Positions 16,824 to 26,344 are shown, counted from the first letter of the stretch. The stretch is DNA of 64,000 bases from an uncultured Prevotellaceae bacterium (GCA_900316475.1 ONDA01000006.1:124001-188000), one strand, 5' to 3'. Notes: generated by a model from the sequence alone, not told the origin. Program-made: numbers and translations.

Positions 16824-17309
16824 ATGACAACAGAATTCATTCTACGCATTTTCATCGCCGGACTGCTCGGCGGTGCCATCGGACTGGAACGTGAGTATCG
16901 CGCCAAAGAGGCGGGATTCCGCACCCACTTCCTCGTGGGACTGGGCAGCGGCTTGTTTATGATTCTATCGGCTCACGGCTTCAGCGACGTGGTCATCAAC
17001 GAGGCCACACGCCACGACGTGTCGCGTATTGCGGCGCAGGTGGTGTCGGGCATCGGCTTCATCGGTGCCGGCTGCATCATCTTCCAGAAGCGTGCCGTCC
17101 GCGGACTGACAACGGCGGCAGGACTCTGGGTAGCAGCAGCCATAGGAATGGCGGCAGGTGCCGGTATGTACGCCGTAGCCTCTGCCGCCACGATGATGGT
17201 GATTATCTGTCTGGAACTGATGAACTTCCTGCATCACCACGTGTTTCCTCATCACCGTCAGGACGAGTATGATGCTGACGAGGAGGACGTAAAGAGCGCA
17301 TCGCATTGA
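16824..17309 (+). CDS. MgtC/SapB family membrane protein
   Basis: This 161-residue protein shows the MgtC signature at its start (GLLGGAIGLEREYRAK, then GFRTHFLVGLGSGLFM) and about four hydrophobic segments. MgtC proteins modulate membrane potential and ATPase activity and help growth in low magnesium; many homologues have other or unknown roles. The C-terminus is an acidic, His-containing tail (HHHVFPHHRQDEYDADEED). Its last 107 bases overlap the 3' end of the opposite-strand P-type ATPase gene, an unusually long convergent overlap. It sits 22 bases after tex. Confidence 0.88.
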   Translation: MTTEFILRIFIAGLLGGAIGLEREYRAKEAGFRTHFLVGLGSGLFMILSAHGFSDVVINEATRHDVSRIAAQVVSGIGFIGAGCIIFQKRAVRGLTTAAGLWVAAAIGMAAGAGMYAVASAATMMVIICLELMNFLHHHVFPHHRQDEYDADEEDVKSASH

Positions 17310-19221
17310 GCACAGCCAGGACGGTGACACCGACGTCGGCAAAGACGGCGAGCCACATCGTGGCGAGACCGAAGGTGGCCAGCACCAGGACGGCAACCTT
17401 GACACCGATGGCGAACCACACGTTCTGACTGGCAATACGCAGCGTGCGACGGGCTATGCCGATAGCATCGGCAACCTTCGACGGGTGGTCGTCCATCAGT
17501 ACGACGTCGGCAGCCTCTATAGCGGCGTCGCTGCCCAGACCGCCCATAGCTATTCCTACGTCGGCACGAGCCAGGACGGGCGCATCGTTGATGCCGTCGC
17601 CAACGAAGGCGACGTTGGTCATACCGTCGACATACGCCACCTTATCGGCAGGCAGCAGTTCGGCATGATACTCCGAGAGATGCAGTGCCTGAGCCACATG
17701 CCCGGCCACCTCACGACGGTCGCCCGTCAGCATGACGGTACGCGTAACCCCTAACCCTTTCAGACGACTGACGGCCTCGGCGCTGTCGGCCTTGAGACGG
17801 TCGTTGATGACAATATGGCCAGCATACGTGCCGTCGATAGCCACGTGGATGATGGTACCCACATGATGGCAGTCGCGCCACTTGGCGCCTACAGCGTCCA
17901 TCAGCCTGGTGTTGCCGACGGCAACCTGCTGACTGCCTACACGCGCACGGATGCCCTGACCGGCAACCTCTTCGACGTCGGCAACGACGCAGCCGTCGGT
18001 AGCCTCGTCGGGGAAGGCATCGCGCAAGGCGGCGGCGATGGGGTGCGTAGAGAAGTGCTCCACATGGGCGGCCAGGTGCAGCAGCTGACGCTCGTCGACG
18101 ACGTCGGGATGGACGGCCTCGACGGCAAACTGTCCGTGAGTCAGCGTGCCCGTCTTGTCGAAGACAACGGTGTCGACCCGTGCCAGCACGTCCATATAGT
18201 TGGCTCCCTTGATGAGGATGCCGCGACGCGAAGCGCCACCGATGCCTCCGAAGAAGGTCAGCGGGACACTGATGACCAAGGCGCAGGGGCACGAGACGAC
18301 GAGGAACATCAGGGCGCGATAGAGCCAGACGGAGAAGGCGCCGCCCAGCACGGTGGGCACGACGGCAATGGCCACAGCGGCAAAGACGACGACGGGCGTA
18401 TAGACGCGGGCGAAACGGGTGATGAAGGTCTCGCTGTGCGACTTGTGGCTGGCGGCATTCTCCACCAGCGCGATAATCTTCGAGGCCGTACTCTCGCCGA
18501 AGTTCTTGGTAGTACGCACGCGCAACAGTCCTGAGAGATTGACACAGCCCGACTGCACCTCGTCGCCCTCGGCCACCTCGCGCGGCAACGACTCGCCCGT
18601 CAGGGCTACGGTGTTCAGGGCGGACCGTCCGCTGACGACGACGCCGTCGAGGGGCACACGCTCGCCCGGACGGATGACGATGGTAGCTCCCACCCCCACC
18701 TCGTCAGGACTGACGGCTTTCACTTCATCCTTACCGACCTCCAAATACGCTACATCGGGGCGTATGTCCATCAGATGGCTGATGCTGCGGCGACTCTGAC
18801 CCTCGGCATAGCCCTCGAAGAGTTCGCCCACCTGGAAAAACAGCATCACGAAGACGGCCTCCGGGAACTCGTTCTCGGCTCCGGGCAGGAAACCGATGCA
18901 GAGGGCGCCAATGGTGGCCACCGTCATCAGGAAGTGCTCGTTGAAGGGTTCACCCTCCATCAGTCCCTCGACGGCCTCCTTCAAGGTATCGTGACCTATT
19001 ATGATATAAGGTACGAGATAGACCAGCAGCAGTTGCCAGGTAGACAACTGCAGCTGATGCTCGACAACGACGGCGCCGACGAGCAGCAGCGCCGTGACGC
19101 CGATGACTGTCAGCTGGCGGCGCAGCCCTCCTTCATGCTCGTGATGATGCTCGTGGTGATGCTCGTGATGATGCTCGCAACACTCACTCTCTTGATGCTG
19201 GTGATGATGAATATGTGCCAT
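17203..19221 (-). CDS. Zn/Cd/Pb-type P1B ATPase with His-rich N-terminus
   Basis: This 672-residue metal exporter starts with a His-rich tail (HHEHHHEHHHEHEG region, about residues 4-31) instead of a CxxC HMA domain. The transmembrane metal site SCPCALVIS and a late-helix Asp (AVFADVGVTVL) indicate the P1B-2 (Zn/Cd/Pb) class. The P-domain DKTGTLTHG carries the phosphorylated Asp; the hinge GDGINDAPVLARADVGIAMG is intact. The conserved end is NAMRSLR; 27 further residues rich in charged and Ser residues are read antisense to mgtC. A TAACTTTG box at 19258-19251 (minus) is the probable promoter. Confidence 0.94.
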   Translation of the reverse strand: MAHIHHHQHQESECCEHHHEHHHEHHHEHEGGLRRQLTVIGVTALLLVGAVVVEHQLQLSTWQLLLVYLVPYIIIGHDTLKEAVEGLMEGEPFNEHFLMTVATIGALCIGFLPGAENEFPEAVFVMLFFQVGELFEGYAEGQSRRSISHLMDIRPDVAYLEVGKDEVKAVSPDEVGVGATIVIRPGERVPLDGVVVSGRSALNTVALTGESLPREVAEGDEVQSGCVNLSGLLRVRTTKNFGESTASKIIALVENAASHKSHSETFITRFARVYTPVVVFAAVAIAVVPTVLGGAFSVWLYRALMFLVVSCPCALVISVPLTFFGGIGGASRRGILIKGANYMDVLARVDTVVFDKTGTLTHGQFAVEAVHPDVVDERQLLHLAAHVEHFSTHPIAAALRDAFPDEATDGCVVADVEEVAGQGIRARVGSQQVAVGNTRLMDAVGAKWRDCHHVGTIIHVAIDGTYAGHIVINDRLKADSAEAVSRLKGLGVTRTVMLTGDRREVAGHVAQALHLSEYHAELLPADKVAYVDGMTNVAFVGDGINDAPVLARADVGIAMGGLGSDAAIEAADVVLMDDHPSKVADAIGIARRTLRIASQNVWFAIGVKVAVLVLATFGLATMWLAVFADVGVTVLAVLNAMRSLRPPRQHHTRPDGDEETRGDAGSSSVPDR

Positions 19222-19293
19222 AACTTTGACCCTTTAAATGTTTTCGGGTGCAAAGTTACGGCACATTTCGCGCAACTCGGTTGCAAAGTGCTG

Positions 19294-20937
19294 TCAGAAG
19301 GTGTAACCGACGGTGGCCAGCACCTGATGGCGCTTGTTGTTGACCTCAGTGGTCTGAGGCACGTTGGTAACGGTAGCGCCGTCGAAGGTGAACGACGTGT
19401 TGGGCTGGTAAGGGTTGAACGTGCCCTTCGTCATCGAGTACTGATAAGCCAGGTCGAAGTTCCAGCCATTATACTTGTAGCCTAAGCCGCAGGTAACGCG
19501 GTGGGTGTCTTTCCAGTTGACGTAGTCGTTGGTGGACGAGTACATCACGCCGATGGAGTTGATGGTCATATCGCGCACGCCGTTCTCCTCGTACATCGGC
19601 GACACGTAGTTGTAGCCTACACGGACAGCCAGAGCGGGATCGGGCTTCAGCTCGGCTCCTACCTTCAGCATGTGTACGCCTTTCAGCGTGTGGTCGGTCT
19701 GGGTGTTCATCGCGCGGTCACTATGTGAGTCGCGGTTGCCGTTATAGTCGTAACCGTCGTTCACGCGCATGTCCATCGAACTGTAGTCGGCATACTCGTA
19801 GGTAGCGCCGAGGGCCAGCTGCGTGCCGATGGTGTGGCCCAGACTGACGTCGAACTTCCACGGGGTGTACATCTTGAACTCGTAGGTCTCGCCATTCTCG
19901 CCCCTCTCCCAGAGTCCGATGCCGTTGTAGTAGCAGTTGTTATAGAACACGGTGCTGTTGCTCGTCTTCAGGTCGTACCACGTAGGCGTGGAAACGGAGA
20001 GGCCGACACGGAACGGTGAGTACTCGAGGGGACGGAAGATGACGCCAGCTTTGATGTCGACACCGGTACCCGTCACCTTATGCTCGTCGGAGAGCAGCGT
20101 GTTTCCTGCCCGCGAACCGTCGGCAAAGACGAGATTCTCGGCATAGTCGGTCGTCGACTTGTAGTTGACATCGTGCACACCTACCGTCAGACCCAGGTAC
20201 ACGCGGTCGTTGACATTGCCGCTGAGGTTGATGTCGAAGTCGGAAATCCAACCGTGCTGCCCGCTGTTGTACGCATAGCTGTCGCCATCGAGATAGCCTA
20301 TCTCGATGTCGGTATCGCTACCGTTCTTAGGCCAGGCATTGAAGGCATTCATATAGAGATAGTCCACCTGCGTGAAGGTATTGGCGCGATAGGCGTCGGG
20401 GGAGTTGTTCTCGAAGCCCATCAGGTCGCCGTCGACGTTCCAGTCGAGGTTGTAGCCGCCGCGGTTGACGTTGTCCTTGTCGTACTTGGCAAAACCCACC
20501 TGGTTGAGCGAACCGCGACGCAGGCTGTTGGCTGCCGACAGTATCTGATTGAAGTTGCGGCTCTTGTGGTAGTTGAAGGCAATGTTGATAAACGACTGTC
20601 TGTCCATCCGCGTAGAATAGACGAAGCCCGCCTGGTCGAAGCTGACGTGGGTCTTCCCTACATCAGCAAACTTCACGGCATCCTGCTGGGAGACGACGCT
20701 GAGCGACGTCTGGAAGGTGCTGTGCCGGAACAGACCGATAGCTGCGGGGTTTGTACCTATCGCCGAGATGTCGGCACCGAGTGCCTCCAGAGCGCCACCC
20801 ATACCCACATAGCGTGCCGTACCGTTAAGGTCGGTGGTCATGAGCTTGGCTCCCTCGTAGGTGTCCTGAGCTGCCGACGGCAAAGCTGCCGCCACAGCCA
20901 ATGCTGCTGTTAATACTATCTTCTTCATACTCTTCAA
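19294..20937 (-). CDS. OmpP1/FadL/TodX-family outer membrane transporter
   Basis: The 547-residue precursor has a signal peptide ending ALPSAAQ. The family motif GTNPAAIGLFR lies near the mature N-terminus, many amphipathic beta strands follow, and the C-terminus ends in an aromatic (ATVGYTF), as expected for a barrel. FadL-type channels pass hydrophobic molecules; Bacteroidetes members are often mislabelled hemin receptors. The start could be the first Met (20937) or MKKIV four residues later. It lies 33 bases after the Tyr/Ser-rich protein gene and probably shares its transcript. Confidence 0.88.
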   Translation of the reverse strand: MKSMKKIVLTAALAVAAALPSAAQDTYEGAKLMTTDLNGTARYVGMGGALEALGADISAIGTNPAAIGLFRHSTFQTSLSVVSQQDAVKFADVGKTHVSFDQAGFVYSTRMDRQSFINIAFNYHKSRNFNQILSAANSLRRGSLNQVGFAKYDKDNVNRGGYNLDWNVDGDLMGFENNSPDAYRANTFTQVDYLYMNAFNAWPKNGSDTDIEIGYLDGDSYAYNSGQHGWISDFDINLSGNVNDRVYLGLTVGVHDVNYKSTTDYAENLVFADGSRAGNTLLSDEHKVTGTGVDIKAGVIFRPLEYSPFRVGLSVSTPTWYDLKTSNSTVFYNNCYYNGIGLWERGENGETYEFKMYTPWKFDVSLGHTIGTQLALGATYEYADYSSMDMRVNDGYDYNGNRDSHSDRAMNTQTDHTLKGVHMLKVGAELKPDPALAVRVGYNYVSPMYEENGVRDMTINSIGVMYSSTNDYVNWKDTHRVTCGLGYKYNGWNFDLAYQYSMTKGTFNPYQPNTSFTFDGATVTNVPQTTEVNNKRHQVLATVGYTF

Positions 20938-20970
20938 ATTTCAATAGTCAATGATAAATGCTTTAGAAAA

Positions 20971-21909
20971 TCAACGTCTGCCGGCACGACCGATGCTGCC
21001 GCCGCCACGTGAGCCACCACCGCCTGCCGAGCCGCCGAAGCTGCCGCCACCCGACGAACGGCTGAAGCTGCCCATACTGCTGCTCGACGAACGGTTGTAC
21101 ATGCTGCTGTTGGTCGTTGAGCGGTTGAAGTTGCCGCTGCTGCTGGTCGTTGAGCGACTGAAGTTGCCGCTGCTGCTGCGCACGACGCCGTTGTTATAGG
21201 TGGCACGCTGCGTAGCACGGGCCGACGATGCTGACGAAGCACGCGAACCGCCGGTGAAGTAGCCGTGAGAACGACCGCTGCGGTTGATGGTTCCGGTATT
21301 GCCGTTGCGGGCATAGACTCTGCTGCGTACGCTGCCGCCATAATAGTACGGACGGTAGTAGCTATAGTAGCCGTAAGGACGGTACCAGGGGTCGTACCAG
21401 GGGTCGTACCACGTAGAGTACCAACCATAGCGGCGGTAGTACCAGGGGGTGTTCCAGTACCAGTAAGAGTCGTACCACGGGTAGTAGGACGAGAAGAACC
21501 ACGTAGAGTGCCACGAGTCGTTGGCACCGTCGCGATACCCCTCACGATAGGCAATGTCGGCATCGTAGCCGTCGTAGCGGGCCATCTGGCGCGTCAGGGC
21601 GAAGTCCTCCTTCATAGTGGAGTCAGGATAGACGCCGCGCTCGCCGCTGAACTGGATAATGTCGTTACCCGTAGTGTCGGTAGAAAGAACCTCATAATGG
21701 CTGCCACCGAAACTGCCCCGACGGTTGTATTCGTCGACGCTGCGGTTGCTGCCGCAATAGTAGGTGGAACGCGGCGCTTCACGATAGGAGGCTGCGCGCT
21801 CGTGAGTCTGCTTGGAGGGAACGAAGTACATATCATCGTCCTGAGCCATCATCGTCAGAGGCATTGCCCCCAACAAGAGTGATAATAAAATACGGTTGTT
21901 CATTGTCAT
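20971..21909 (-). CDS. Secreted Tyr/Trp- and Ser/Gly-rich low-complexity protein
   Basis: I do not recognise a family for this 312-residue protein. A signal peptide (ending LTMMAQ) precedes a mixed region, then a Tyr/Trp-dense block (about residues 133-190, with a tandem DPWYDPWY). A Ser/Thr/Asn block follows with a repeated SSSGNF(S/N)RST unit, and a Gly/Arg-rich tail ends it. It contains few Cys. The composition suggests a disordered or sticky extracytoplasmic protein. It is upstream of, and probably co-transcribed with, the FadL-type gene. The frame is supported by the signal peptide and by a TAATTTTG box (21968-21961, minus) ahead of it. Confidence 0.75.
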   Translation of the reverse strand: MTMNNRILLSLLLGAMPLTMMAQDDDMYFVPSKQTHERAASYREAPRSTYYCGSNRSVDEYNRRGSFGGSHYEVLSTDTTGNDIIQFSGERGVYPDSTMKEDFALTRQMARYDGYDADIAYREGYRDGANDSWHSTWFFSSYYPWYDSYWYWNTPWYYRRYGWYSTWYDPWYDPWYRPYGYYSYYRPYYYGGSVRSRVYARNGNTGTINRSGRSHGYFTGGSRASSASSARATQRATYNNGVVRSSSGNFSRSTTSSSGNFNRSTTNSSMYNRSSSSSMGSFSRSSGGGSFGGSAGGGGSRGGGSIGRAGRR

Positions 21910-21960
21910 ATCTCCTTTGTTTTATTCTTTCACGCTACAAAATTAAATCTATTTTTGATG

Positions 21961-22018
21961 CAAAATTAGGGAAAAACCCTAAACCATGATAGGTTTTTCC
22001 CTATTTTTTGTAATTTTG
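21961..22018. promoter_or_regulatory. Divergent promoters with central dyad
   Basis: A TAATTTTG box on the minus strand (21968-21961) faces the Tyr/Ser-rich gene, and another on the plus strand (22011-22018) faces prmA. Between them an 11-base perfect inverted repeat (AGGGAAAAACC, 21968-21978; GGTTTTTCCCT, 21992-22002) is placed where one protein could affect both. Confidence 0.6.
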
Positions 22019-22037
22019 CGGCAAATTTAACATCATT

Positions 22038-22889
22038 ATGAAGTATTTCGAGGTAAAATTCAGCATAAAACCGCTCAACGGCGATGCTTGTGACCTGCTG
22101 GCAGCAATAGCCGGAGAGGCCGGTTTTGAAACATTTGAGAACACCGACGACGGGCTGACGGGCTACGTCCAGCAAGCACTTTTCGACCAGCAGGCGCTGG
22201 ACAGCGTGCTGCAACAGCTGCCGATGCCTGACGTCAGCGTCAGCTACACGGTCAGAGAGGCCGAGGATCGCGACTGGAACGAGCAATGGGAACAGGAGGG
22301 GTTTGAACCTATCACCGTAGACAACCGGCTGGTGATTCACGACGGCCGGCATCTGCCAGCAACCACGAATGGGGCTGTTGCCCCCCTACTCATCGAAATT
22401 GACGCCCGTCTGGCATTTGGTACGGGCACGCACGAGACGACGCAGATGGTGTGCGCCACACTCCTCGATACCGACCTGACCGACAAGCGCATACTGGACT
22501 GCGGCTGCGGAACGGGCATCTTGGGCATCACGGCAATGAAGTTAGGAGCACGCGAATGTGTAGGCTACGACATCGATGAGTGGAGCGTCGACAACACGCG
22601 CCATAATGCCGTCATCAACAGCGTCGACGTGACGCCGCTCCTGGGCGATGCTTCTATATTAAATAAGGTGGAGGGCACGTTCGACATCGTCGTTGCCAAC
22701 ATCAACCGCAACATCCTGCTGCAGGATATGCCGGCTTTCAGACAGAAGATGGCGACGGGCGCCAAACTGATTCTCAGCGGGTTCTACACCGAGGACATTC
22801 CCCTGCTGCAAGAGAAAGCGGCCAAACTGGGACTCAGTCTGACCGCTCAAAAGGTATGCAACGATTGGGCTTGCATCGTACTGCAATAG
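22038..22889 (+). CDS. prmA: Ribosomal protein L11 methyltransferase
   Basis: This 283-residue SAM-dependent methyltransferase modifies L11. The substrate-recognition N-terminal domain (about 1-100) is followed by the Rossmann domain with LLIEIDARLAFGTGTHETT, the motif I loop ILDCGCGTGILGI (about 155-168), VVANINRNIL (the NPP-like post-I motif) and LILSGFY. GTGTHETT is diagnostic for PrmA. Its length fits the family. The start follows a TAATTTTG promoter by 20 bases. Confidence 0.96.
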   Translation: MKYFEVKFSIKPLNGDACDLLAAIAGEAGFETFENTDDGLTGYVQQALFDQQALDSVLQQLPMPDVSVSYTVREAEDRDWNEQWEQEGFEPITVDNRLVIHDGRHLPATTNGAVAPLLIEIDARLAFGTGTHETTQMVCATLLDTDLTDKRILDCGCGTGILGITAMKLGARECVGYDIDEWSVDNTRHNAVINSVDVTPLLGDASILNKVEGTFDIVVANINRNILLQDMPAFRQKMATGAKLILSGFYTEDIPLLQEKAAKLGLSLTAQKVCNDWACIVLQ

Positions 22890-22893
22890 CCCT

Positions 22894-23475
22894 CTAATTA
22901 ATCGTAATACTCGACGTGCGCTCCCTATCGCCCAAGCGCTGAATCCACGCAACAAACGACTCTAACGACGAGAAGGTCTGAGACGATAGCGAGATGGAAT
23001 TGCCCGGAACGACCTCACCGTTGCTCCGCATAGCGGTCACTGCGGCAAAGGGCGCAAAGGTCTTAGTGGGGAAATCGGTGGGCTCGACGCCCGTCAGGAC
23101 AACCTTCGACTTGCAGGATACGGTTGCACCCGTTGGCGCGGTGAAACGCTGCGTACGGACGATACATGAGTTATAGTCTATCGTAAAGCCTAACAGCAGC
23201 TCCAAAACACTCATGGCCTGCTTCGAATAGGAAGGAACGGCATCCGACGTCTCACCGTCGCGCACCGTAAAACTCTTGGCCGCGCCCTGGGCGTCATAGT
23301 AGGTCACCTCGAGGCTGGCACTGGGAGCAATGCTCTTCGGAAGAACGGCTACCACGCACACCTCACCATTTCCATTGACCGCAGGCTCATCATCGTCGCC
23401 ACAGGCGGCAAAGGCCGTCAACGTCAAACTACAGGCGACAAGAACACCTAACAAACATACAATAGTTTTTTTCAT
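22894..23475 (-). CDS. Hypothetical lipoprotein
   Basis: This 193-residue protein begins MKKTIVCLLGV; the signal sequence ends at FAAC followed by GDDDEP, a Cys plus acidic stretch typical of surface-exported Bacteroidetes lipoproteins. The lipobox is imperfect. No known domain is recognised; the rest is beta-rich. I chose the ATG at 23475 because TATCTTTG (23512-23505, minus) sits just upstream, so the longer frame to 23535 would precede the transcript start. It is convergent with prmA, four bases from its stop. Confidence 0.7.
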   Translation of the reverse strand: MKKTIVCLLGVLVACSLTLTAFAACGDDDEPAVNGNGEVCVVAVLPKSIAPSASLEVTYYDAQGAAKSFTVRDGETSDAVPSYSKQAMSVLELLLGFTIDYNSCIVRTQRFTAPTGATVSCKSKVVLTGVEPTDFPTKTFAPFAAVTAMRSNGEVVPGNSISLSSQTFSSLESFVAWIQRLGDRERTSSITIN

Positions 23476-23562
23476 GATTTTCTCTGTTTCAGGTTTATTG
23501 CGGGCAAAGATATGAAAAAAGAACGAACTACGCAAGCAAAAAGACGAAATAATTTATTCCGC

Positions 23563-24459
23563 CTACTGATAAGCTTTCTCGCCGATAGTCTCCATCGAAC
23601 CGAGAGTCATCTGGCGCAGGTCGTAATAGGACCCGTTGTAGATATTGAAGTCAACATGGCCCTTGATGCCGGGCAGCTTGCCCACATCGGTGTGCTGCCA
23701 GAACTTCCAGCGCCCTTGATACTCTACGGAGTCAACATAGTAGTGGGCTATCCAGTAGGGGTATTGGTCGAAGATGGAGTCGTTCAGGTAGCGTAGCTTG
23801 AACTTATAATAGGTGTAGATGATGGGCTTTACGTTGTAGTGTTTCTCAACGATGTTGAGCCACTGCAAGACCGACGCCTTGAACTCGGCGTCTGTCTGGT
23901 TCTTCGGCTTGTGCTCCACATCGAGTACGGGCGGCAGGTCGCCGTTCTCAAGCTTCACCTGACTGAGGAAGTGCTGAGCCTGACGCTCGGCCGGCGTATG
24001 CACGCTATAGAAATGGTAGGCACCACGAGTGAAACCATACTCGCGGGCTTGGTGGAAGTTCTCTCGGAAGTTCTCGTCGGTCTGGGTGGAGCCTTCGGTG
24101 GCCTTAATCATGATAAAACGGATAGGACAACGATTGATTTGACCTTCGTCCTTCAGTTTTTCCCAATCGATATGCCCCTGGTGGTGGGAGATGTCGATAC
24201 CGTGAATCTCGTAGCCGTCAGGATAGCTGACATCGCCGTAGAGCGCACGCCAGCGAAAGCCGAACGGACCGACGAAGAAATAGTAGAAAAACCAGATGTA
24301 GCCAGCCACAACAGCCGCGCCGCCGAGCCAATAGGCCCAATCAGGCATACGGCGCAGAAAACGGATGAAGACATTCGGTTTTCTACGCCCTTCCGGGCCA
24401 TGATACGTATGGGTCGAACCAATGCCCTTCCGACGAACTGCACGGCGCTTTGCTGCCAT
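23563..24459 (-). CDS. GH25 family muramidase (lysozyme), membrane-anchored
   Basis: This 298-residue protein has a basic N-terminus, one transmembrane helix (about 41-63) and a GH25 domain (about 85-290). The family motifs GIDISHHQG, IMIKATEGS, AYHFYS and the catalytic LDVEH (DxE) are clear. GH25 enzymes cleave the MurNAc-GlcNAc bond of peptidoglycan. The N-in topology would place the domain in the periplasm. It follows pfp on the same strand, 102 bases away, separated by a 14-base inverted repeat. Confidence 0.93.
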   Translation of the reverse strand: MAAKRRAVRRKGIGSTHTYHGPEGRRKPNVFIRFLRRMPDWAYWLGGAAVVAGYIWFFYYFFVGPFGFRWRALYGDVSYPDGYEIHGIDISHHQGHIDWEKLKDEGQINRCPIRFIMIKATEGSTQTDENFRENFHQAREYGFTRGAYHFYSVHTPAERQAQHFLSQVKLENGDLPPVLDVEHKPKNQTDAEFKASVLQWLNIVEKHYNVKPIIYTYYKFKLRYLNDSIFDQYPYWIAHYYVDSVEYQGRWKFWQHTDVGKLPGIKGHVDFNIYNGSYYDLRQMTLGSMETIGEKAYQ

Positions 24460-24475
24460 AGAATCAAAAAAAACA

Positions 24476-24545
24476 GCACGGATTACACGATTGACACGGT
24501 GTCAGGTTGCCGTGCCTCTCATAAGATGAGCCGTGTAATCCGTGC
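24476..24545. repeat. 14-base perfect inverted repeat
   Basis: Arms GCACGGATTACACG (24476-24489) and CGTGTAATCCGTGC (24532-24545) flank a 42-base loop that holds a smaller palindrome (GACACGGTGTC). It lies between pfp and the GH25 gene. As RNA it would form a long stem; it lacks a T-run, so it is not a classic terminator. Confidence 0.8.
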
Positions 24546-24561
24546 CTAAGACAATCAACAG

Positions 24562-26199
24562 TTACTTAGCTTGTTCGAGAGCCAGCGTCTTCGTAGGCTG
24601 GTCGCAGACCTCTGAAGGTCCCCAGTACTGGATAGGACCAGGATAGACGTAGGCCGTCTCGCGGGCCCAACGGTCGCGCTCTTTGGCGAAAGCCTTGAAG
24701 GGAGCACCGTCGAGCTCGACAAGAGCCTTGCGGATAACGGGCTTCATCTCGCCGGCACGCTTCTCCATATTCATCATCATCGTGATGGGCACACCGCCGG
24801 CAACCCACTGGTCAGCGGGAGCGGTCGTGTTCTTCACAATGGCCATATAGCCCGTCTTGCCGTTGGCAATGAGCTGGGCGGCACTGGTACCGAGGGCGTA
24901 GCAGTAGTCGGCGTCGAAGTTAGAGGGAGCAGCGCAGCGGCCCTCATAGCCGAAGAAGTGGTGCTGTGTACCGAACTTGCCGGTGTACTTGCCTTCCTTC
25001 TTCATCTTCTCAAGCTTCTGGGCAACCATCGTAGAGAGCAGCTTCTCGGTCTCGATGAGCGACACCTGCACGTTTCCGTGAGGATCGCGGTCGAGGGCGA
25101 GCTGACGGGCTACGCCTGTGGGCAGCGAGTTGAACACGGCGAGGTTTTCCTCTGAGAGGTGACTCTTGGCGAAGTCGATGGTCTCCGTGCGACCCATCTC
25201 CTTCACCTCGGGCAATGCCAGCACGTCGTTGAGCTGGGCAATAAGCTTCTTGATGGCGGGAATGAACTCGATAAGGCCCTCGGGAATGATGACAGTACCG
25301 AAGTTGTTGCCGTCAGCGGCACGAGCAGCTACGGCGTTGGCAATGTTTTCGACGATATCGTCAAGACTCAAACCCTTGGCCTCGACCTCCTCACTGATAA
25401 GACAGATGTTAGGTTGAGTCTGCAGGGCACACTCCAGAGCGATGTGAGAAGCCGAGCGGCCCATCACCTTAATGAAATGCCAGTACTTGCGGGCTGAGTT
25501 ACAGTCGCGCTCGATGTTGCCAATGAGTTCAGAGTAGGTCTTACAAGCGGTGTCAAAACCGAACGAGGTCTCAATCTGCTCGTTCTTCAGGTCGCCGTCG
25601 ATGGTCTTCGGACAGCCGATGACCTGCACACCGTAGTTCTTGGCGGCATAGTACTCAGCCAGCACGCAGGCATTGGTGTTGGAGTCGTCGCCACCGATAA
25701 TAACGATAGCCTTGATGTCGAGCTCGCGAATAATCTCCAAGCCCTTCTCAAACTGCTCTACCTTCTCGAGCTTCGTACGGCCGGAGCCAATCATGTCGAA
25801 ACCACCGGTATTGCGGTACTGGTCGATAATCTCCGACGTCAGCTCCATATAATTATGGTCTACAAGACCACCAGGACCAAGAATGAAACCAAACAGACGG
25901 TTCTCGGGATTCAGCTTCTTAATCTGGTCGAACAAACCGGTGATGACGTTATGACCACCAGGAGCCTGACCACCCGACAGGATGATGCCCACGTTCATCT
26001 TAGTAGTGTTGGCCTCAGTAGCTGGCTCAAACTCCACAATGGGCATTCCGTACGTGTTGGGGAACAACTTCTTGATCTCTTCCTGATCGGCAACGCTCTG
26101 CGTAGCCTTACCTTCTTTCACCTTAACAGCTCCCTGCAGCGCTTTAGGCAGCTTGGGCTGATAGGCGGCTCTTGCAATCTGCAATGCACTCTTTTCCAT
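24562..26199 (-). CDS. pfp: Diphosphate-fructose-6-phosphate 1-phosphotransferase
   Basis: This 545-residue PPi-dependent phosphofructokinase interconverts fructose 6-phosphate and fructose 1,6-bisphosphate in glycolysis, using pyrophosphate in place of ATP. The length matches the long PPi-PFK clade. Visible motifs are [12 protein letters not shown] near residue 75, GGDDSNTNA (a second Asp at GGDD is the PPi-specificity mark), [12 protein letters not shown] with the catalytic Asp, and [19 protein letters not shown] (26252-26245, minus) is the promoter. Confidence 0.96.
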   Translation of the reverse strand: MEKSALQIARAAYQPKLPKALQGAVKVKEGKATQSVADQEEIKKLFPNTYGMPIVEFEPATEANTTKMNVGIILSGGQAPGGHNVITGLFDQIKKLNPENRLFGFILGPGGLVDHNYMELTSEIIDQYRNTGGFDMIGSGRTKLEKVEQFEKGLEIIRELDIKAIVIIGGDDSNTNACVLAEYYAAKNYGVQVIGCPKTIDGDLKNEQIETSFGFDTACKTYSELIGNIERDCNSARKYWHFIKVMGRSASHIALECALQTQPNICLISEEVEAKGLSLDDIVENIANAVAARAADGNNFGTVIIPEGLIEFIPAIKKLIAQLNDVLALPEVKEMGRTETIDFAKSHLSEENLAVFNSLPTGVARQLALDRDPHGNVQVSLIETEKLLSTMVAQKLEKMKKEGKYTGKFGTQHHFFGYEGRCAAPSNFDADYCYALGTSAAQLIANGKTGYMAIVKNTTAPADQWVAGGVPITMMMNMEKRAGEMKPVIRKALVELDGAPFKAFAKERDRWARETAYVYPGPIQYWGPSEVCDQPTKTLALEQAK

Positions 26200-26336
26200 A
26201 AATGTAAATACTCCTATTTATTGAATAATGAAATTTTCGACGTGCAAAAATACGCATTTCTGACGAGAAACAGAAAGAAAAAATGCTTTTTATGTTTTTT
26301 TTTGAAGAAACTCCTTGCTATTTGAAGAAAAATAAC

Positions 26337-26344
26337 TATCTTTG
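26337..26344 (+). promoter_or_regulatory. Promoter of the 26.4-30.2 kb plus-strand cluster
   Basis: TATCTTTG lies 30 bases before the ATG at 26374, with CTTG 19 bases upstream as a partial -33 box. Confidence 0.65.

Noticed and set aside
20934..21563. 209-codon minus-strand frame overlapping the Tyr/Ser-rich gene
   Set aside because: Thr/Ala/Arg-rich low complexity from reading the repeats in another frame; no start region or signal, while the overlapping frame has a signal peptide and promoter.
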